Assembly (NCBI GenBank): GCA_039583875.1
Contig: CM077150.1
Span: 6,293,765 to 6,357,764, forward strand
Source of the DNA: Platanthera guangdongensis
Lineage: Eukaryota > Streptophyta > Magnoliopsida > Asparagales > Orchidaceae
DNA: 64,000 nucleotides
Reading direction: 5' to 3'
The notes under the pieces are model-generated. The model saw only the letters and a program-made list of their open reading frames with translations. It made no database searches and had not been told where the DNA came from. The position numbers and the translations under genes were made by a program. Every line of letters starts with the position of its first letter. The first letter of the stretch is position 1. Shown in pieces: positions 1 to 9,972 of this stretch.

Positions 1-209
1 TCAACTTGCCCTGCCAGCTAGTGAGAGCCTGGCCGCGGAATCATCATCGGAGCAAAGGACCGAGCATCACAATCAAACCTTACCAAATCCTACATTCTCA
101 AACGGGGAAAATAGAAGGGTTACATGACCCCCCCAACTCAGTTGGTCGGGGGTTGGACTCATTACAAGATAAGAGAAAGGGAAAAAAACTACCGCAAGGC
201 GAGGCTCCC

Positions 210-689
210 TCAGGGGGTCTGGGCATAATGACTGTCTTCCGCTTCCTTCTCCTCGGACACTTCCATCTTGCTCAAGCTCTCCATGACCTTCTCCATCTCC
301 TCCGCCTTGGCCAACCAAGAGATGGTGTTGACGGCCGTGACGTAGCACTGCCTTGCCATCCTGGAGTCTCCCTTGACTCTGACCTGGATTCCCCCTGAGT
401 TGAACTTGAGGCACTGGTGGAACGAAGACGACACGCAACGGAAGGCGCTGATGAGGGGTCTTCCGAAGATGGCGTTGTAGCTGCTTGGAGCGTCAACAAT
501 GACGAACCGGCAGTTCCTTGAGACTCCCCCCAATTTCACTTGGAGTCCTACTGCACCTTCGACCTCCTTCCTCTCCCCTGAGAATCCGAACAGGGGTCCG
601 TCCGAGGCCAACAACCTCCTTTGCTCCACTTTCATCTCGTCAAACGCCTTCTTGAAAACGACGTTGACGGAGCTTCCATTGTCAACCAA
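210..689 (-). CDS. gypsy retropepsin (protease) domain
   Basis: Aspartic protease that would process the Gag(-Pol) polyprotein. It begins VDNGSSVNVVF, the D-N-G-S-S form of the catalytic D-T/S-G signature common in plant Tat-type gypsy elements, followed by YNAIFGRPLISAFRCVSS and ARQCYVTA, which normally precede the reverse transcriptase. Here the frame ends ...EDSHYAQTP and the 200 bp to the window edge show no reverse transcriptase motif. It is offset by one base from gag, probably by mutation. Confidence in the domain is high, in its function low. Confidence 0.7.
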   Translation of the reverse strand: MVDNGSSVNVVFKKAFDEMKVEQRRLLASDGPLFGFSGERKEVEGAVGLQVKLGGVSRNCRFVIVDAPSSYNAIFGRPLISAFRCVSSSFHQCLKFNSGGIQVRVKGDSRMARQCYVTAVNTISWLAKAEEMEKVMESLSKMEVSEEKEAEDSHYAQTP

Positions 690-1993
690 GACCGGGAGAC
701 GGTGTAGCCTTCGATGGCCGTCTGGATGACCAGCGCATCGCAGGACGGATCCTCATGATCTGGCAGGTCCTTCACTGAGAAGGTGATCTTCTCCTCCTGG
801 GGCGGTGTCTGGGAGGTTGAGGCGACGCTCCTTTGGTACATGACATGGAGGCTTGCCTTCCGAGTGGCCTCAACCCCCACTCCACCGTGGATCACTCCTA
901 TACCACCTCGGGTTCCCACGTCGACCCGGTCCTCGCATATATCATCACCCCCTTCTCCGGGTAGAACCTCTTCTACCCGCACCGACGGCTGCGGCTGGGC
1001 AGGGCCTCTAGCCCCCCTCACTTCCAAGAACTCGGGGCAGGTAGCCGTGGCGTGCCCCTCCACCTGGTGGAAGTCACAGTATAGCAATGCTCTTTCTCCT
1101 CTTTTTCGGCGGGCCGGGCGTTCTCTCCTGTTACCTCTTCCCCCTCCTATCGCCAAGGCTTGCTGTGGCGGGGGCAAGAGCTGCCTTGGGGCTTGCCTCT
1201 GGAAGTTATACCTCCCTTGGCCCCCATGAAAGTTCCCCCCTCCTGGGATGAGAGCTCTTCCTGGACCTTGGGCAGGTCCTCCCTGCTGCCTCCAGCCTGG
1301 TTCCGGACCCTCCTGTCCTTGGAACCCCTGAGCTCTCTACTCCTCTCTTCTTCTTCCTTCCTGATGCCTTGAGCCTCCTTGCTCCTTCGACTCCGTCTCT
1401 GTTAGCTTTGCCAATTTCTTGACAAATGTCGGGTTGGCTGCCTCCATGGCAATCTCCTCTGCCGCCCTTTCCATCAGCTCCTCGAAGGAAAGGGGGGCCT
1501 TCCTGGTCAAGCACATCTTGAAGAAGCCCTCCTTCAGCCCAACGGTGAAGGCCATCTGGAGAGCGTACCCTGACATCTCCTGGACCTCCAAGATCTCTTC
1601 TTGGAACCTGTCAACGTAGTGGGTCAGCGACTCCTCGGCCCTTTGCCTTATCAGAAAGATGGATTCGGGACTCTTCTTCCTCTTCTTTGAGGTGGAGAAG
1701 CGAAGCTGAAAGCTCCGGCTCAAGTCCTCGAACTCATAGATCGACCTCGGAGGGAGTTGATGGAACCAGTCCCTTGCCTTCTCCTTTAACGTGATCGCAA
1801 AGAGGCGACACTTGAAGACATCCGTCATCGGCCTGATGGAGACCGCATCCTCGAACCACTGTAGGTGCTGGACGGGATCATCCTTCCCGATATAGTAAGC
1901 CATGTCTGACTCTCTGAACCCCTCGGGAACGGGAGCTGAGATGATCAGCTCGCTGAAGGGTGATCTCCTAAGGGGTGGTCTCGCCACCTCCAC
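632..1993 (-). pseudogene. gag: gypsy Gag polyprotein with one in-frame stop
   Basis: Retrotransposon Gag, the structural protein of the virus-like particle. The N-terminal part is a typical plant Retrotrans_gag domain (GKDDPVQHLQWFEDAV, then KEKARDWFHQLP and RFSTSKKRKKSPESIFLIRQ). The C-terminal part carries a zinc-knuckle-like CDFHQVEGHATATC. I translated 1336-1178 by hand and found it open in the same frame, so a single TAG at 1337-1339 separates the two halves. The reading frame then needs a one-base shift near 690-700 to enter the protease. It lies directly downstream of the LTR and primer site. The stop and the shift make this copy non-functional. Confidence 0.75.
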
Positions 1994-2380
1994 TCGCGCG
2001 ACCTGCTCGCCTGGGAGGTTGGCACTCGTCGGGCTGGAGAACAGCTCTCGGCCGGTGAGGTCTCGCTCGACCCCATCTCACATCCTCTCCTTCCCTGGCC
2101 TTCTCCCTGGTGCACTTCCTTCTCCCCCTGCTGGGGTCATCTCGCCTAGACCCCGAGGAGTCGGCTCGTCAAGAGGGGGAGCTAGCTCCTGGGGGTCGGG
2201 GTGGAGCTGCCACCCTGAGGAGCAATGCTTCGCAACATCTCCATGATGCTCTGGATGGAGGCCATGAACTCTTGCCTCCCTACAAAGGGTCCTGGGCTGG
2301 GGAGCTCGTCGGGATCCTCACTACCTCCCTGACCTCCAATCATGACACTCTCCTGAGATCTTCTGTGCTGGTCACTCTCC

Positions 2381-2395
2381 ACGCTCACCGCACCA
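2381..2395 (-). promoter_or_regulatory. Primer-binding site of family-1 element
   Basis: Three bases inside the LTR, the minus strand reads TGGTGCGGTGAGCGT, starting with the TGG expected to pair with a tRNA 3' CCA. The minimal element at 10388-12125 has the matching TGGTGCGGTAAGCG at 11261-11274. The priming tRNA was not identified. Confidence 0.6.
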
Positions 2396-2398
2396 AAA

Positions 2399-3429
2399 TG
2401 TTGAAGCCAAAAATGACCTCTGTGGAGTTCGGGGTCCCTAGAAAGGGGTGACCTCACACCTACTACACTCAAGTGAACGTCACGGACCAAAGGACCAAGA
2501 AACTAGGAATAGACCCTCGGCTCTAGCGCGGAGGTCCCACCTCACACCCGGAAGCCTACCTGAGCACTTCCCCTCCCTAGCCAATGCTCGAGCTAGGGTG
2601 TCTTGGAGGAGCTCTCTCTACTCTACCAAGAAGAAGCTAAGGGAGGAGGAAGCCAAAAAAGGATCCTTCCAAAGGCACCCAAGGGGGTCTATTTATAGTT
2701 TTTCAAAGTCCTGAGGGAAAAATGACCAAAATATCCTTACGCCCAATAAGCCTTGGGCCAATAGAAAACATCCACGCCGGGGGGTAAAGAGGTAATTCCC
2801 CCCGAGGGCAAAATGGTAAAACCGCAGAGTCCACAGAGGTCTAGGGGGCGGAGGGCGAACCCTCCACGGACTAGCCTCCTGGGGCGAGAAGGCTGGCCGC
2901 CCGGTCTCGCCCCGCAGGCTCGCCGCCTGGGGCGAGAGGGCTGGCCGCCCGTCTCGCCCCGCGAGCTCGCCGCCTGGGGCGAGTGGGCTGGCCGCACTGT
3001 CTCGCCCCGCGAGCTCGCCGCCTGGGGCGAGAGGGCTGGCCGCCCCGTCTCGCCCCGCGAGCTCGCCGCCTGGGGCGAGAGGGCTGGCCGCCCCGTCTCG
3101 CCCCGCGAGCTCGCCGCCTGGGGCGAGAGGGCTAGCCGCCCGGTCTCGCCCCGCGAGCTCGCCCAAGGCCAGGGTATCGGGGGCGGGATCCTGGTCTCCA
3201 GCCAGTCCCGCCATCTCACCTCGCACCTAGCACGACAGGGGGGTGTCGACCATCTTGCCGCACCCACCCCTCTAAAGGGCCCGGGGGAAGATGTTGATTC
3301 TTCCTCCCCCTACTAGTATGTTTCCAAGCCAGAGCCAAAATTGGCCACCGAGAGTGCAATATCTCCAAAAAGCTTAAAAACGCGTTTGCCTTGTTCGAGG
3401 CCCACTCTTCGCGAATACGGGGTTGTACA
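2399..3429 (-). repeat. 5' LTR of family-1 gypsy element
   Basis: The plus-strand left end reads TGTTGAAGCC and the right end ...GGGGTTGTACA, so the LTR begins TGTACAACCCC on its own strand. The same two ends bound the solo LTR at 30959-31752 and, more diverged, the LTRs of the minimal element at 10388-12125. A TATA-like box (minus-strand ctataaatag) lies near 2690-2700. Upstream of it, in U3, is a 48-bp minisatellite. Confidence 0.8.
2880..3165. repeat. 48-bp minisatellite in LTR U3
   Basis: About six tandem copies of a 48-bp GC-rich unit built on alternating CTCGCC and GGCGAG motifs. Because 48 is a multiple of three, the array is open in several frames and gives a 16-residue peptide repeat that I treat as an artefact. 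It lies just upstream of the LTR TATA box. The related LTRs at 10900-11050, 11880-12010 and 31050-31250 carry scattered CTCGCC/GGCGAG words but no such regular array. Confidence 0.85.
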
Positions 3430-3468
3430 GCACCCCCTAGAGATTTAAATGAGGCTTCATCCCCATCA

Positions 3469-3690
3469 ATTGCCCCTCAAATCCGTTGTTGTCGGAGATT
3501 GGCACGAGCGAGAGAACAAAGATTTTTCCCCGTTCTCTTCGATCATGACGGCGACCGGTGAAAGGCCAGAAACGTCAGAGAGCGGCGCCCGGCGAGCCCA
3601 TGTAACGTTATGTTAAAAGATTTCTGGGGGAAAGATGTGACGACAAGAGAAAGCGCCAGCGCGCCCAAAAAGGGGGGCCCCCGGCGCCTT
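3469..3690 (-). other. 3' internal end of family-2 copy 1
   Basis: Next to the 3' LTR the minus strand is purine-rich (gatttgaggggcaat before TGATGGGG), as expected of a polypurine tract priming plus-strand synthesis. Nothing else was recognised in the stretch. Confidence 0.45.
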
Positions 3691-4640
3691 CACGGTTGGG
3701 CGGCGCGGCAGCGGCCACTGCGCGGGAACGCGAGGAGGCGCGCAGACCAAGTTGTGCGGGTGCGCGCACCTGGTAACGCGAGAGGGTGCGCGTGTGCGCG
3801 CTTGTGTTCGCGCGCACCGGGTGCTCGTGCATTGTGCGCACGCACCTGGATGCTCGCGTACCTGGGCGCAGGCGCGCGCACAATGCGCGCGCGCATTGGA
3901 CGCGCGCGCACTGCACGCGCTGTGCGCGCACATCATTGTGCAGTGCGCGTGCTGTGAACGCGCGCCTGGTGCGCACGCGCTGCGCACCGGGCCGTGTGTG
4001 CTTGGATGCGCGCGTGTGCACACGCATCGGGCCGTGCGGGTGCGTGACAGATTGTGCGCGAGCTAATGTGCTTGTGTGGGCGTGCATAAGTACGATGTAG
4101 ATGATTGGTGTAAAAAAAGTGTGGAAGGTGCACTGACCTCCGAGCGAAGTGGTCACTGGTTTGTGCGTCCAACAAAATGCACGGGAGGTGTAGAGGTTAG
4201 ACCGTATAGGGGACGGCTTGTCTGCCAGGATTTGTATGTACGAGATGTGTAATGTGCATCGTGCATGTTTGGGGATATGCGCATGAGGTGTGCTTAATTG
4301 GCACAATGTGTTCTGATTGTGTGTAAGAGTGTAGTGTGCACAGAATAGTAAGATACACTTGCAAGATTGAAGATAAAGATCTTGCATATGGTGATGCCCC
4401 TGCGTTGACATGCGTGGTGGGCGCAGTGTACATTTGGACGTCGTGCGCGCATGGAGCGATATGCACAATCGTGGCTCGTGCGGGAGCAAGACACAAAGTG
4501 TGTAACGCGCACACGAGGTGCGATGTGCGCAGTATATAAGGTGCATGATGCATTACGGGTGTCGCGTGCACGATGCACGCTGCATACGCGATGTGCGCAA
4601 GGTGTAATATGTACGACACATTGAGCGCTAATCTGCGGAA
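3690..4640. repeat. Alternating purine-pyrimidine, TG/CG-rich tract
   Basis: Nearly one kilobase dominated by TGCGCG, GCGCAC and GTGCGC words with irregular spacing. Alternation is strictest at about 3690-4060 and decays to TG/CA-rich sequence by 4640. It belongs to the non-coding internal part of family-2 copy 1. Long open frames on both strands here follow from the composition. The sequence is of the type that can adopt Z-DNA; that is an inference. Confidence 0.7.
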
Positions 4641-4789
4641 GGGAAGAGGTCACTGAGATGCGGAGTTTCTGGTGCCCCCGAGTATATCACCGGATACCTC
4701 TTGTACAAGGTCGGAAGGAGAAACTTGTTGCGGCGATGTGCATGGATGCAGACACGGTGCCTCCAGATTGATACCTCAGTTGGCGAGGT

Positions 4790-5470
4790 TCAAGTTGTTC
4801 TGCGTAAGTTTGGCGTGTCGCGTCGTTTTGCGCGAGAATAGCTCGCGACTTTTGCTCGCACGAGACTGGCTCGTGACTTAGCGCGCACAAGGCTGGTTTG
4901 TGGGGAAGTTTGCACGAGTCTGGCTCGTAGCTTTAGCGCGCACAAGGCTGGCTTGCGGGGAAGTTTGCACGAGACAGGCCCGTGGCTTAGTTTGCACGGT
5001 TCCAGCTCGCGACTTTGTTTGCGCGGGTTATAATCGGGCCTTTACCGTGAGGGGGCAGGCCCCCACGGGGAGTTTGCACGAGTCGGGCTCGCGGCTTATT
5101 TTGTGCGGGTTGTAATCGCGGCTTAGCCGTGAGGGGGTAGGCCCTCACGGGGAGTTTGCACGAGTCGGGCTCGTGGCTTATTTTGCGCGGGTCGTAATCG
5201 CGGCTTAGCTGTGAGGGGGCAGACCCCCACGGGGAGTTTGCACGAGTCGGGTTCGTGGCTTATTTTGTACTGGTTGTAATCGCGACTTAGCCGTGAGTGG
5301 GCAGACCCCAACGGGGAGTTTGCACGAGTCGGGCTCGCAGTCTATTTTGCGCGGTTCCAGCCCGCGGCTTTGTTTGCGCGGGTTATAATCGCGACTTTGC
5401 CGTGAGCGGGGCAGACCCCCACAGGGAGTTTGCACGAGTCGGGCTCGCGGATTAGCGCACACAAGGTTGG
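4790..5470. repeat. 82-bp tandem repeat array
   Basis: Successive copies begin acggggagtttgcacg at 5065, 5147, 5229 and 5311 (82-bp steps), then a 110-bp step to 5421 caused by a 28-bp internal addition. Shorter relatives built on caagctggctt and gtttgcacgag extend left to about 4790. Each copy has a small inverted repeat around gtgagggggcaggccccca. It is part of the non-coding body of family-2 copy 1. Confidence 0.85.
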
Positions 5471-5479
5471 CTTGTGGCG

Positions 5480-5898
5480 AAGTTGGCTATGAGCCAAAGA
5501 TGCCAGAATCTCTCTTGCGGAGATCTGAACACTCTGTAAGGTAAAGGCCAGAGTCTCTTTTGCGGAGATCTGAACACTCTGTAAAGTAAAGCTCAGAGTC
5601 CCTTGTTGGGAATACTGAACACTCTGTAAGAGGAGAGGCCAGAGTCCCTTGTTGGGAATACTGAACACTCTGTAAGAGGAGAGGTCAGAGTCCTTTGTTG
5701 GGAATACTGAACACTCTGTAAGAGGAGAGACCAGTGTCCCTTGTTGGGAATACTGAACACTCTGTAAGAGGAGAAGTCAGAGTCCATTATTGGGAATACT
5801 GAACACTCTATAAGAGTAGAGGTGAGAATACTGAACACTCTGTAAAAGTAGAGGCCAGAGTCCCTTGTTGGGAATACTGAACACCCTGTAAGAGGAGA
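5480..5898. repeat. 45/46-bp tandem repeat array, left part
   Basis: Copies of a unit containing gaacactctgtaag start at about 5527, 5572, 5617, 5663 and 5709, giving 45-46-bp steps, up to the fold-back insertion. The array resumes for one copy at 7532-7580. A related array lies at 27120-27568 in family-2 copy 2, so it belongs to this retrotransposon family. Confidence 0.85.
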
Positions 5899-7531
5899 TG
5901 TAACGACCCGGCCCTTTAGACCAAGGCCGCCCGGCCCACCAGTAGCCCATGGACCTTTAGACCACGGACCACGGTGGTACAGCCGGAATATACCAAGGCC
6001 TGCAGGCCGTACACCCAACGCCTCTCTGGCCTGTTTCTCAGCAAACAGCGCGTTGTTGGCGCAGGGATTCGAACCCGCAACCCTTGATAAGAAACCTTCA
6101 ACAGTTCTCATCACCAACTGAGCTGCAGCTCAGTTGGTGATGAGAACTGTTGAAGGTTTCTTATCAAGGGTTGCGGGTTCGAATCCCTGCGCCAACAACG
6201 CGCTGTTTGCTGAGAAACAGGCCAGAGAGGCGTTGGGGTGTACGGCCTGCAGGCCTTGGTATATTCCGGCTGTACCACCGTGGTCCGTGGTCTAAAGGTC
6301 CATGGGCTACTGGTGGGCCGGGCGGCCTTGGTCTAAAGGGCCGGGTCGTTACAAAAAGTGCATAACAGCCCGGCCCATGGCACTCAGAGGCTGCGCACAG
6401 CATGACCCAAGCTCCGGCACTGCTACAGGGCTGCAGCCCAATACACCCCAACGCCTCTCCCGCCTGTTTTTCAGCAAGGCGCGTTGTTGGCGCTAGGCAT
6501 CGAACCCACAACCCTTGATAAACCACTCTTCCAACAGTGTCTATCACCAACTGAGCTGCACCGCCTGTTTTTCAGCAAGGCGCGTTGTTGGCGCTAGGCA
6601 TCGAACCCGCAACCCTTGATAAACCACTCTTCCAACAGTGTCTATCACCAGCTGAGCTGCAGCTCAGTTGGTGATAGACACTGTTGGAAGAGTGGTTTAT
6701 CAAGGGTTGCGGGTTCGATGCCTAGCGCCAACAACGCGCCTTGCTGAAAAACAGGCGGGAGAGGCGTTGGGGTGTATTGGGCTGCAGCCCTGTAGCGGTG
6801 CCGGAGCTTGGGCCATGCTGTGCGCAGCCTCTGAGTGCCATGGGCCGGGCTGTTACATAAAAAGTGCACTTTTTATGTAACAGCCCGACCCATGGCACTC
6901 AGAGGCTGCGCACAGCATGGCCCAAGCTCCGGCACTGCTACAGGGCTGCAGCCCAATACACCCCAACGCCTCTCCCGCCTGTTTTTCAGCAAGGCGCGTT
7001 GTTGGCGCTAGGCATCGAACCCGCAACCCTTGATAAACCACTCTTCCAACAGTGTCTATCACCAACTGAGCTGCACTTTTTTGTAACGACCCGGCCCTTT
7101 AGACCAAGGCCGCCCGGCCCACCAGTAGCCCATGGACCTTTAGACCACGGACCACGGTGGTACAGCCGGAATATACCAAGGCCTGCAGGCCGTACACCCC
7201 AACGCCTCTCTGGCCTGTTTCTCAGCAAACAGCGCGTTGTTGGCGCAGGGATTCGAACCCGCAACCCTTGATAAGAAACCTTCAACAGTTCTCATCACCA
7301 ACTGAGCTCAGTTGGTGATGAGAACTGTTGAAGGTTTCTTATCAAGGGTTGCGGGTTCGAATCCCTGCGCCAACAACGCGCTGTTTGCTGAGAAACAGGC
7401 CAGAGAGGCGTTGGGGTGTACGGCCTACAGGCCTTGGTATATTCCGGCTGTACCACCGTGGTCCGTGGTCTAAAGGTCCATGGGCTACTGGTGGGCCGGG
7501 CGGCCTTGGTCTAAAGGGCCGGGTCGTTACA
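5899..7531. mobile_element. Fold-back element of tRNA-like units, TSD GGAGA
   Basis: Ends TGTAACGACCC and GGGTCGTTACA are inverted repeats, flanked by an exact 5-bp duplication GGAGA (5894-5898 and 7532-7536) inside the 45-bp array. Two near-perfect palindromes of one subfamily (5899-6353, centre about 6125; 7084-7531, centre about 7306) enclose a second subfamily with TGTAACAGCCC ends (about 6361-7080, tail centre about 6866). Every unit carries a tRNA-like A box (AGCTCAGTTGG) at the palindrome centre and an A-to-B spacing of about 50 bp, with a B box matching GGTTCGANNCC or a slight variant. Linkers read AAAAAGTGCA or its complement. The units look SINE-like, but the ends and duplication look like integrase or transposase products. 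Confidence 0.8.
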
Positions 7532-7705
7532 GGAGAGGTCAGAGTCCTTTGTTGAGAATATTGAACACTCTGTAATGCAGTCATCAATAAGATTGGAAAT
7601 AACACATGTTGTTCGTCTCACGAATGTTAAAAATACAAAATACAAATAGTGATGATGGAGCTCTGGATGCTCATTTGGCAAAAAACAAACTCTTCTTTGA
7701 GATGT
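7532..7705. repeat. End of 45-bp array and gag 3' flank
   Basis: One array copy (to about 7580) follows the target duplication GGAGA. About 120 bp of unrecognised sequence then separates it from the gag stop codon. Confidence 0.6.
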
Positions 7706-8692
7706 TCACCTTGGGGATCGTCTCAGTGCCGGATCATTCTTGACATGTTGATTCAGAGCCTTTTTTTGGAGAGAACTCTCGAGATACCCAAGGCGAACAA
7801 ATCGTTCGATTTCTGTCTTCAGTTTTGAACAATCTTCTGTCTTATGTCCGTGAACTTGATGAAAGTTGCAATACTTAGATTGGTCCCCTGAATTTGGAGT
7901 AAGAGCCATTTGCCTTTGGAGAGACGGATGGTTGCGGATGGCGAGCAACACTTCCTCTCGCGAAGTGTTGAGGGGAGTGAAGACTTGATGCTGGTGATGC
8001 CCCCCAGCCTGTCGAGAGTTGACGCAACGCGAGTTGCTCTTTTTGGGAACCGACTTTGGTGTCAACCCCTGTTCTCGCTGTCTCTTTGAATTACTTTTGA
8101 ATTGTTGGCTGTGTGCTTCGATTGCACCGTCAGCGGCGATCTGGACATTGATCCGCTGAACAAGATTAGAATAGCTGGGTATAGTTTCTTGTACTAGTGC
8201 GGAGTGGAAGCCACCAGGGCGGAGCCCTCCAAGAAGAAATCCGCGTAGGAGTTCCGCTTTTATTCCAGAGATTCGTCGTGCTTCTGTGGTGAAACGACAG
8301 AAGAAATCTTTAAGGGTTTCCCCTTCACTTTGACGGATACCAGACAGGTAGGAAGGATCATTGAATATCCGGCGGCTGCCGATAAACTGATCCGTGAATT
8401 GTTGCGTTAGTTCTGCTAAATCTTTGATTTCTTCTTCCTTCAGGGACATGAACCATGCGCGAGCTTGCCCTTTCAAAGTTGTTGGGAAAGCTTGACACAA
8501 TAGTTGATTTGGGGCGTTGCAAAGTTGCATCATGATTGCAAAGTGTCTGACGTGCTCTGACGGATCACTTGTACCATCGCATGCCTCGATCTTTGGGAGC
8601 GTGAAACCGTGAGGGATTGGATGTGCTCGAACCTCGGGTGTAAATAGCGAGTATTGAGTAATGATGGAGAGGGCGGCTGGCGGGAGCGGCAC
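7706..8692 (-). CDS. gag: Family-2 Gag protein, 328 aa
   Basis: Gag of a gypsy-type non-autonomous element. Residues about 25-150 form a Retrotrans_gag domain (HGFTLPKIEACDGTSDPSEHV, LKGQARAWFMSLKEEEI, RQSEGETLKDFFCRFT). A zinc-knuckle-like CNFHQVHGHKTEDC lies near residue 280, and the C-terminus ends ERFVRLGYLESSLQKK, typical of the stretch before protease in plant gypsy elements. The frame closes just after this and only minisatellite DNA follows, so no protease or polymerase is encoded. It is uninterrupted, unlike the family-1 gag. A partial second copy lies at 30072-30840. The ATG used is the first in frame; a longer N-terminal region (compare 30418-30840) may have been lost to stops. Confidence 0.8.
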   Translation of the reverse strand: MPLPPAALSIITQYSLFTPEVRAHPIPHGFTLPKIEACDGTSDPSEHVRHFAIMMQLCNAPNQLLCQAFPTTLKGQARAWFMSLKEEEIKDLAELTQQFTDQFIGSRRIFNDPSYLSGIRQSEGETLKDFFCRFTTEARRISGIKAELLRGFLLGGLRPGGFHSALVQETIPSYSNLVQRINVQIAADGAIEAHSQQFKSNSKRQREQGLTPKSVPKKSNSRCVNSRQAGGHHQHQVFTPLNTSREEVLLAIRNHPSLQRQMALTPNSGDQSKYCNFHQVHGHKTEDCSKLKTEIERFVRLGYLESSLQKKALNQHVKNDPALRRSPR

Positions 8693-9025
8693 ATTGCTTG
8701 GCCCGCTCGCGTTCTTCTGTGATTAATTTGAGAACTTATTCGCGTGTGAGCCTTTCAACTTCTGTTGGCCTAATGCTTGTTGCTTCTGAGTGATTGTAGT
8801 GATGCTAAACGTCAGATCCTTTGTCTAAACGGGCTCTACGACCATGGACATCCGCACTGGGGAGTTCTCCTTCGGGCATGACGACACGCTGGTGAGGGGG
8901 AACTGGACCAACCTGCCCCCCGAGTTCTGTCCCTTCTGTCGTGCGGGCAGCTTCTCCCGCCATGGTCTTTAGTTATGAGTATCGTTGTGTTGAGGGTACT
9001 GTCTTTTGATGATGCTGGGAAATCG

Positions 9026-9044
9026 CTTCCCACAGACGGCGCCA
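9026..9044 (-). promoter_or_regulatory. Primer-binding site of family-2 copy 1
   Basis: The minus strand reads TGGCGCCGTCTGTGGGAAG, six bases inside the LTR. TGGCGCCG is the usual start of gypsy primer sites in plants. The equivalent site in copy 2 is at 30909-30926. Confidence 0.75.
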
Positions 9045-9050
9045 AACTAT

Positions 9051-9972
9051 TGCGGGCAAACTCGTCGTCCCGATCGGACCGGAGTAACTGGACCGCTTTA
9101 GCTCTCGGGACGGTCGAGCGCACACACAGTCAGTGAAAAGAGCGAATTGACACAAGATGTTTTTACGTGGAAAACCCCCTCAACTGGGTAAAAAACCACG
9201 TGACCGGATCTGTGCCGGTCAAAGTCCACTATCTGCTCGCGATTACAGGGCGTTTGGGGAATCGAGGGCGACATGTCGCTCCTCGTTACAACTTAGAGGT
9301 GAGAGAGAATTTCCTGACTCGCAACGGGCAACAGGCTGTGTTGAAGGAGTGCTAAATGCTAACTTGGTGGCTGGTGTGCTTGAACGTTGGCGGCTGTTGT
9401 CTTCTTCCTTCTTCCACGCACTTTGGGGCTTGGCTCGTAGGCGGCTTGAAGACAGCTCGGGGGAGGAGTTCGGCAGAGCTCTGGCCTGTGGAAGAAGAAA
9501 ACACCCGGGCGAAAAGGTCAGAAATCAGGAGGCCTGGGCTCCTTTTATAGCCTCAAGGAGATAGTTATGGCGGACCCCCACTAACTTAGTGGCTTAGTGA
9601 GTGGTTACTTGCAGATCGGACGACAACGGATGCCCAACAACGATCGGACGGTGGCCGTCTTGCATGCGGCGGAGGGCGACCGACGGAGGTCGGCGGAGGG
9701 CGGCCGACGGCGGGCAGCGGCGGGCGGCCGGCCAGTGGGGCGGCGGGCGGGCGGCGACGGCCGGCCGTTGGGGCGGCGGCCGAGGGCGGCGGCGGCTGGC
9801 GGCCGGCGGTAGTTGCTGAATGAGAGGTCACCATGATCTCTCATATTATGATGAAGATCATGGGGGGAGTGAGTTGACTAGTCAAACTCATGATCTCCAC
9901 AATATGAGGGATCATGGGAGAGACGGTTAAGTGCACACCCATTCTTATATAAATGGGGCTTCATCCCCATCA
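9051..9972 (-). repeat. 5' LTR of family-2 copy 1
   Basis: Plus-strand ends TGCGGGCAAACTCG and ...CATCCCCATCA. The right end matches the 3' LTR tail at 3430-3468 (gaggcttcatccccatca shared). The internal block ttacgtggaaaac...ccacgtgaccggatctgtg is shared with the copy-2 LTRs. A TATA-like box lies near 9545 on the minus strand. The U3 part at about 9660-9815 is extremely rich in GGCGG words. The outer five bases are TTAAG (9973-9977). Confidence 0.75.

Larger units (their letters stand above)
1..3429 (-). mobile_element. Ty3/gypsy gag-protease element (family 1), cut by window edge
   Basis: Read on the minus strand this is a 5' LTR (3429 to 2399), a primer-binding site, gag (1993 to 632) and a retropepsin (689 to 210). 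No reverse transcriptase or integrase follows the protease in the roughly 200 bp left, so this is either a gag-protease-only non-autonomous element or one whose pol lies outside the window. The LTR ends TG...CA, and its outer end matches that of the solo LTR at 30959-31752. It sits inside the 3' LTR of the family-2 element, whose last 39 bp are at 3430-3468. Gag and protease sequence resemble the Tat/Ogre-type branch of gypsy; the branch is an inference. Confidence 0.75.
3430..9972 (-). mobile_element. Family-2 gag-only LTR retrotransposon, copy 1
   Basis: Order on the minus strand: 5' LTR 9972-9051, primer-binding site 9044-9026, gag 8692-7706, a 45-bp array (interrupted by the fold-back element 5899-7531), an 82-bp array, a GC-rich alternating tract, a polypurine-like stretch at about 3469-3485 and the first 39 bp of the 3' LTR (3468-3430). 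The rest of the 3' LTR lies beyond the family-1 element inserted at 3429/3430. No protease, reverse transcriptase or integrase is visible, so it would depend on a partner element, as TR-GAG or LARD-type elements do. Confidence 0.75.

Noticed and set aside
2693..3267. Two long frames with 16-residue peptide repeats
   Set aside because: Translation of the 48-bp minisatellite; open because 48 is divisible by three.
3608..4546. 312-codon open frame on the minus strand and several overlapping frames
   Set aside because: All lie in the TG/CG alternating tract; the composition suppresses stop codons on both strands, the peptides are low-complexity, and no domain is present.
6126..6200. Functional tRNA gene in the fold-back units
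   Set aside because: A and B boxes fit, but there is no acceptor stem pairing and the 5' end is the palindrome centre; these are tRNA-derived promoters, not tRNA genes.
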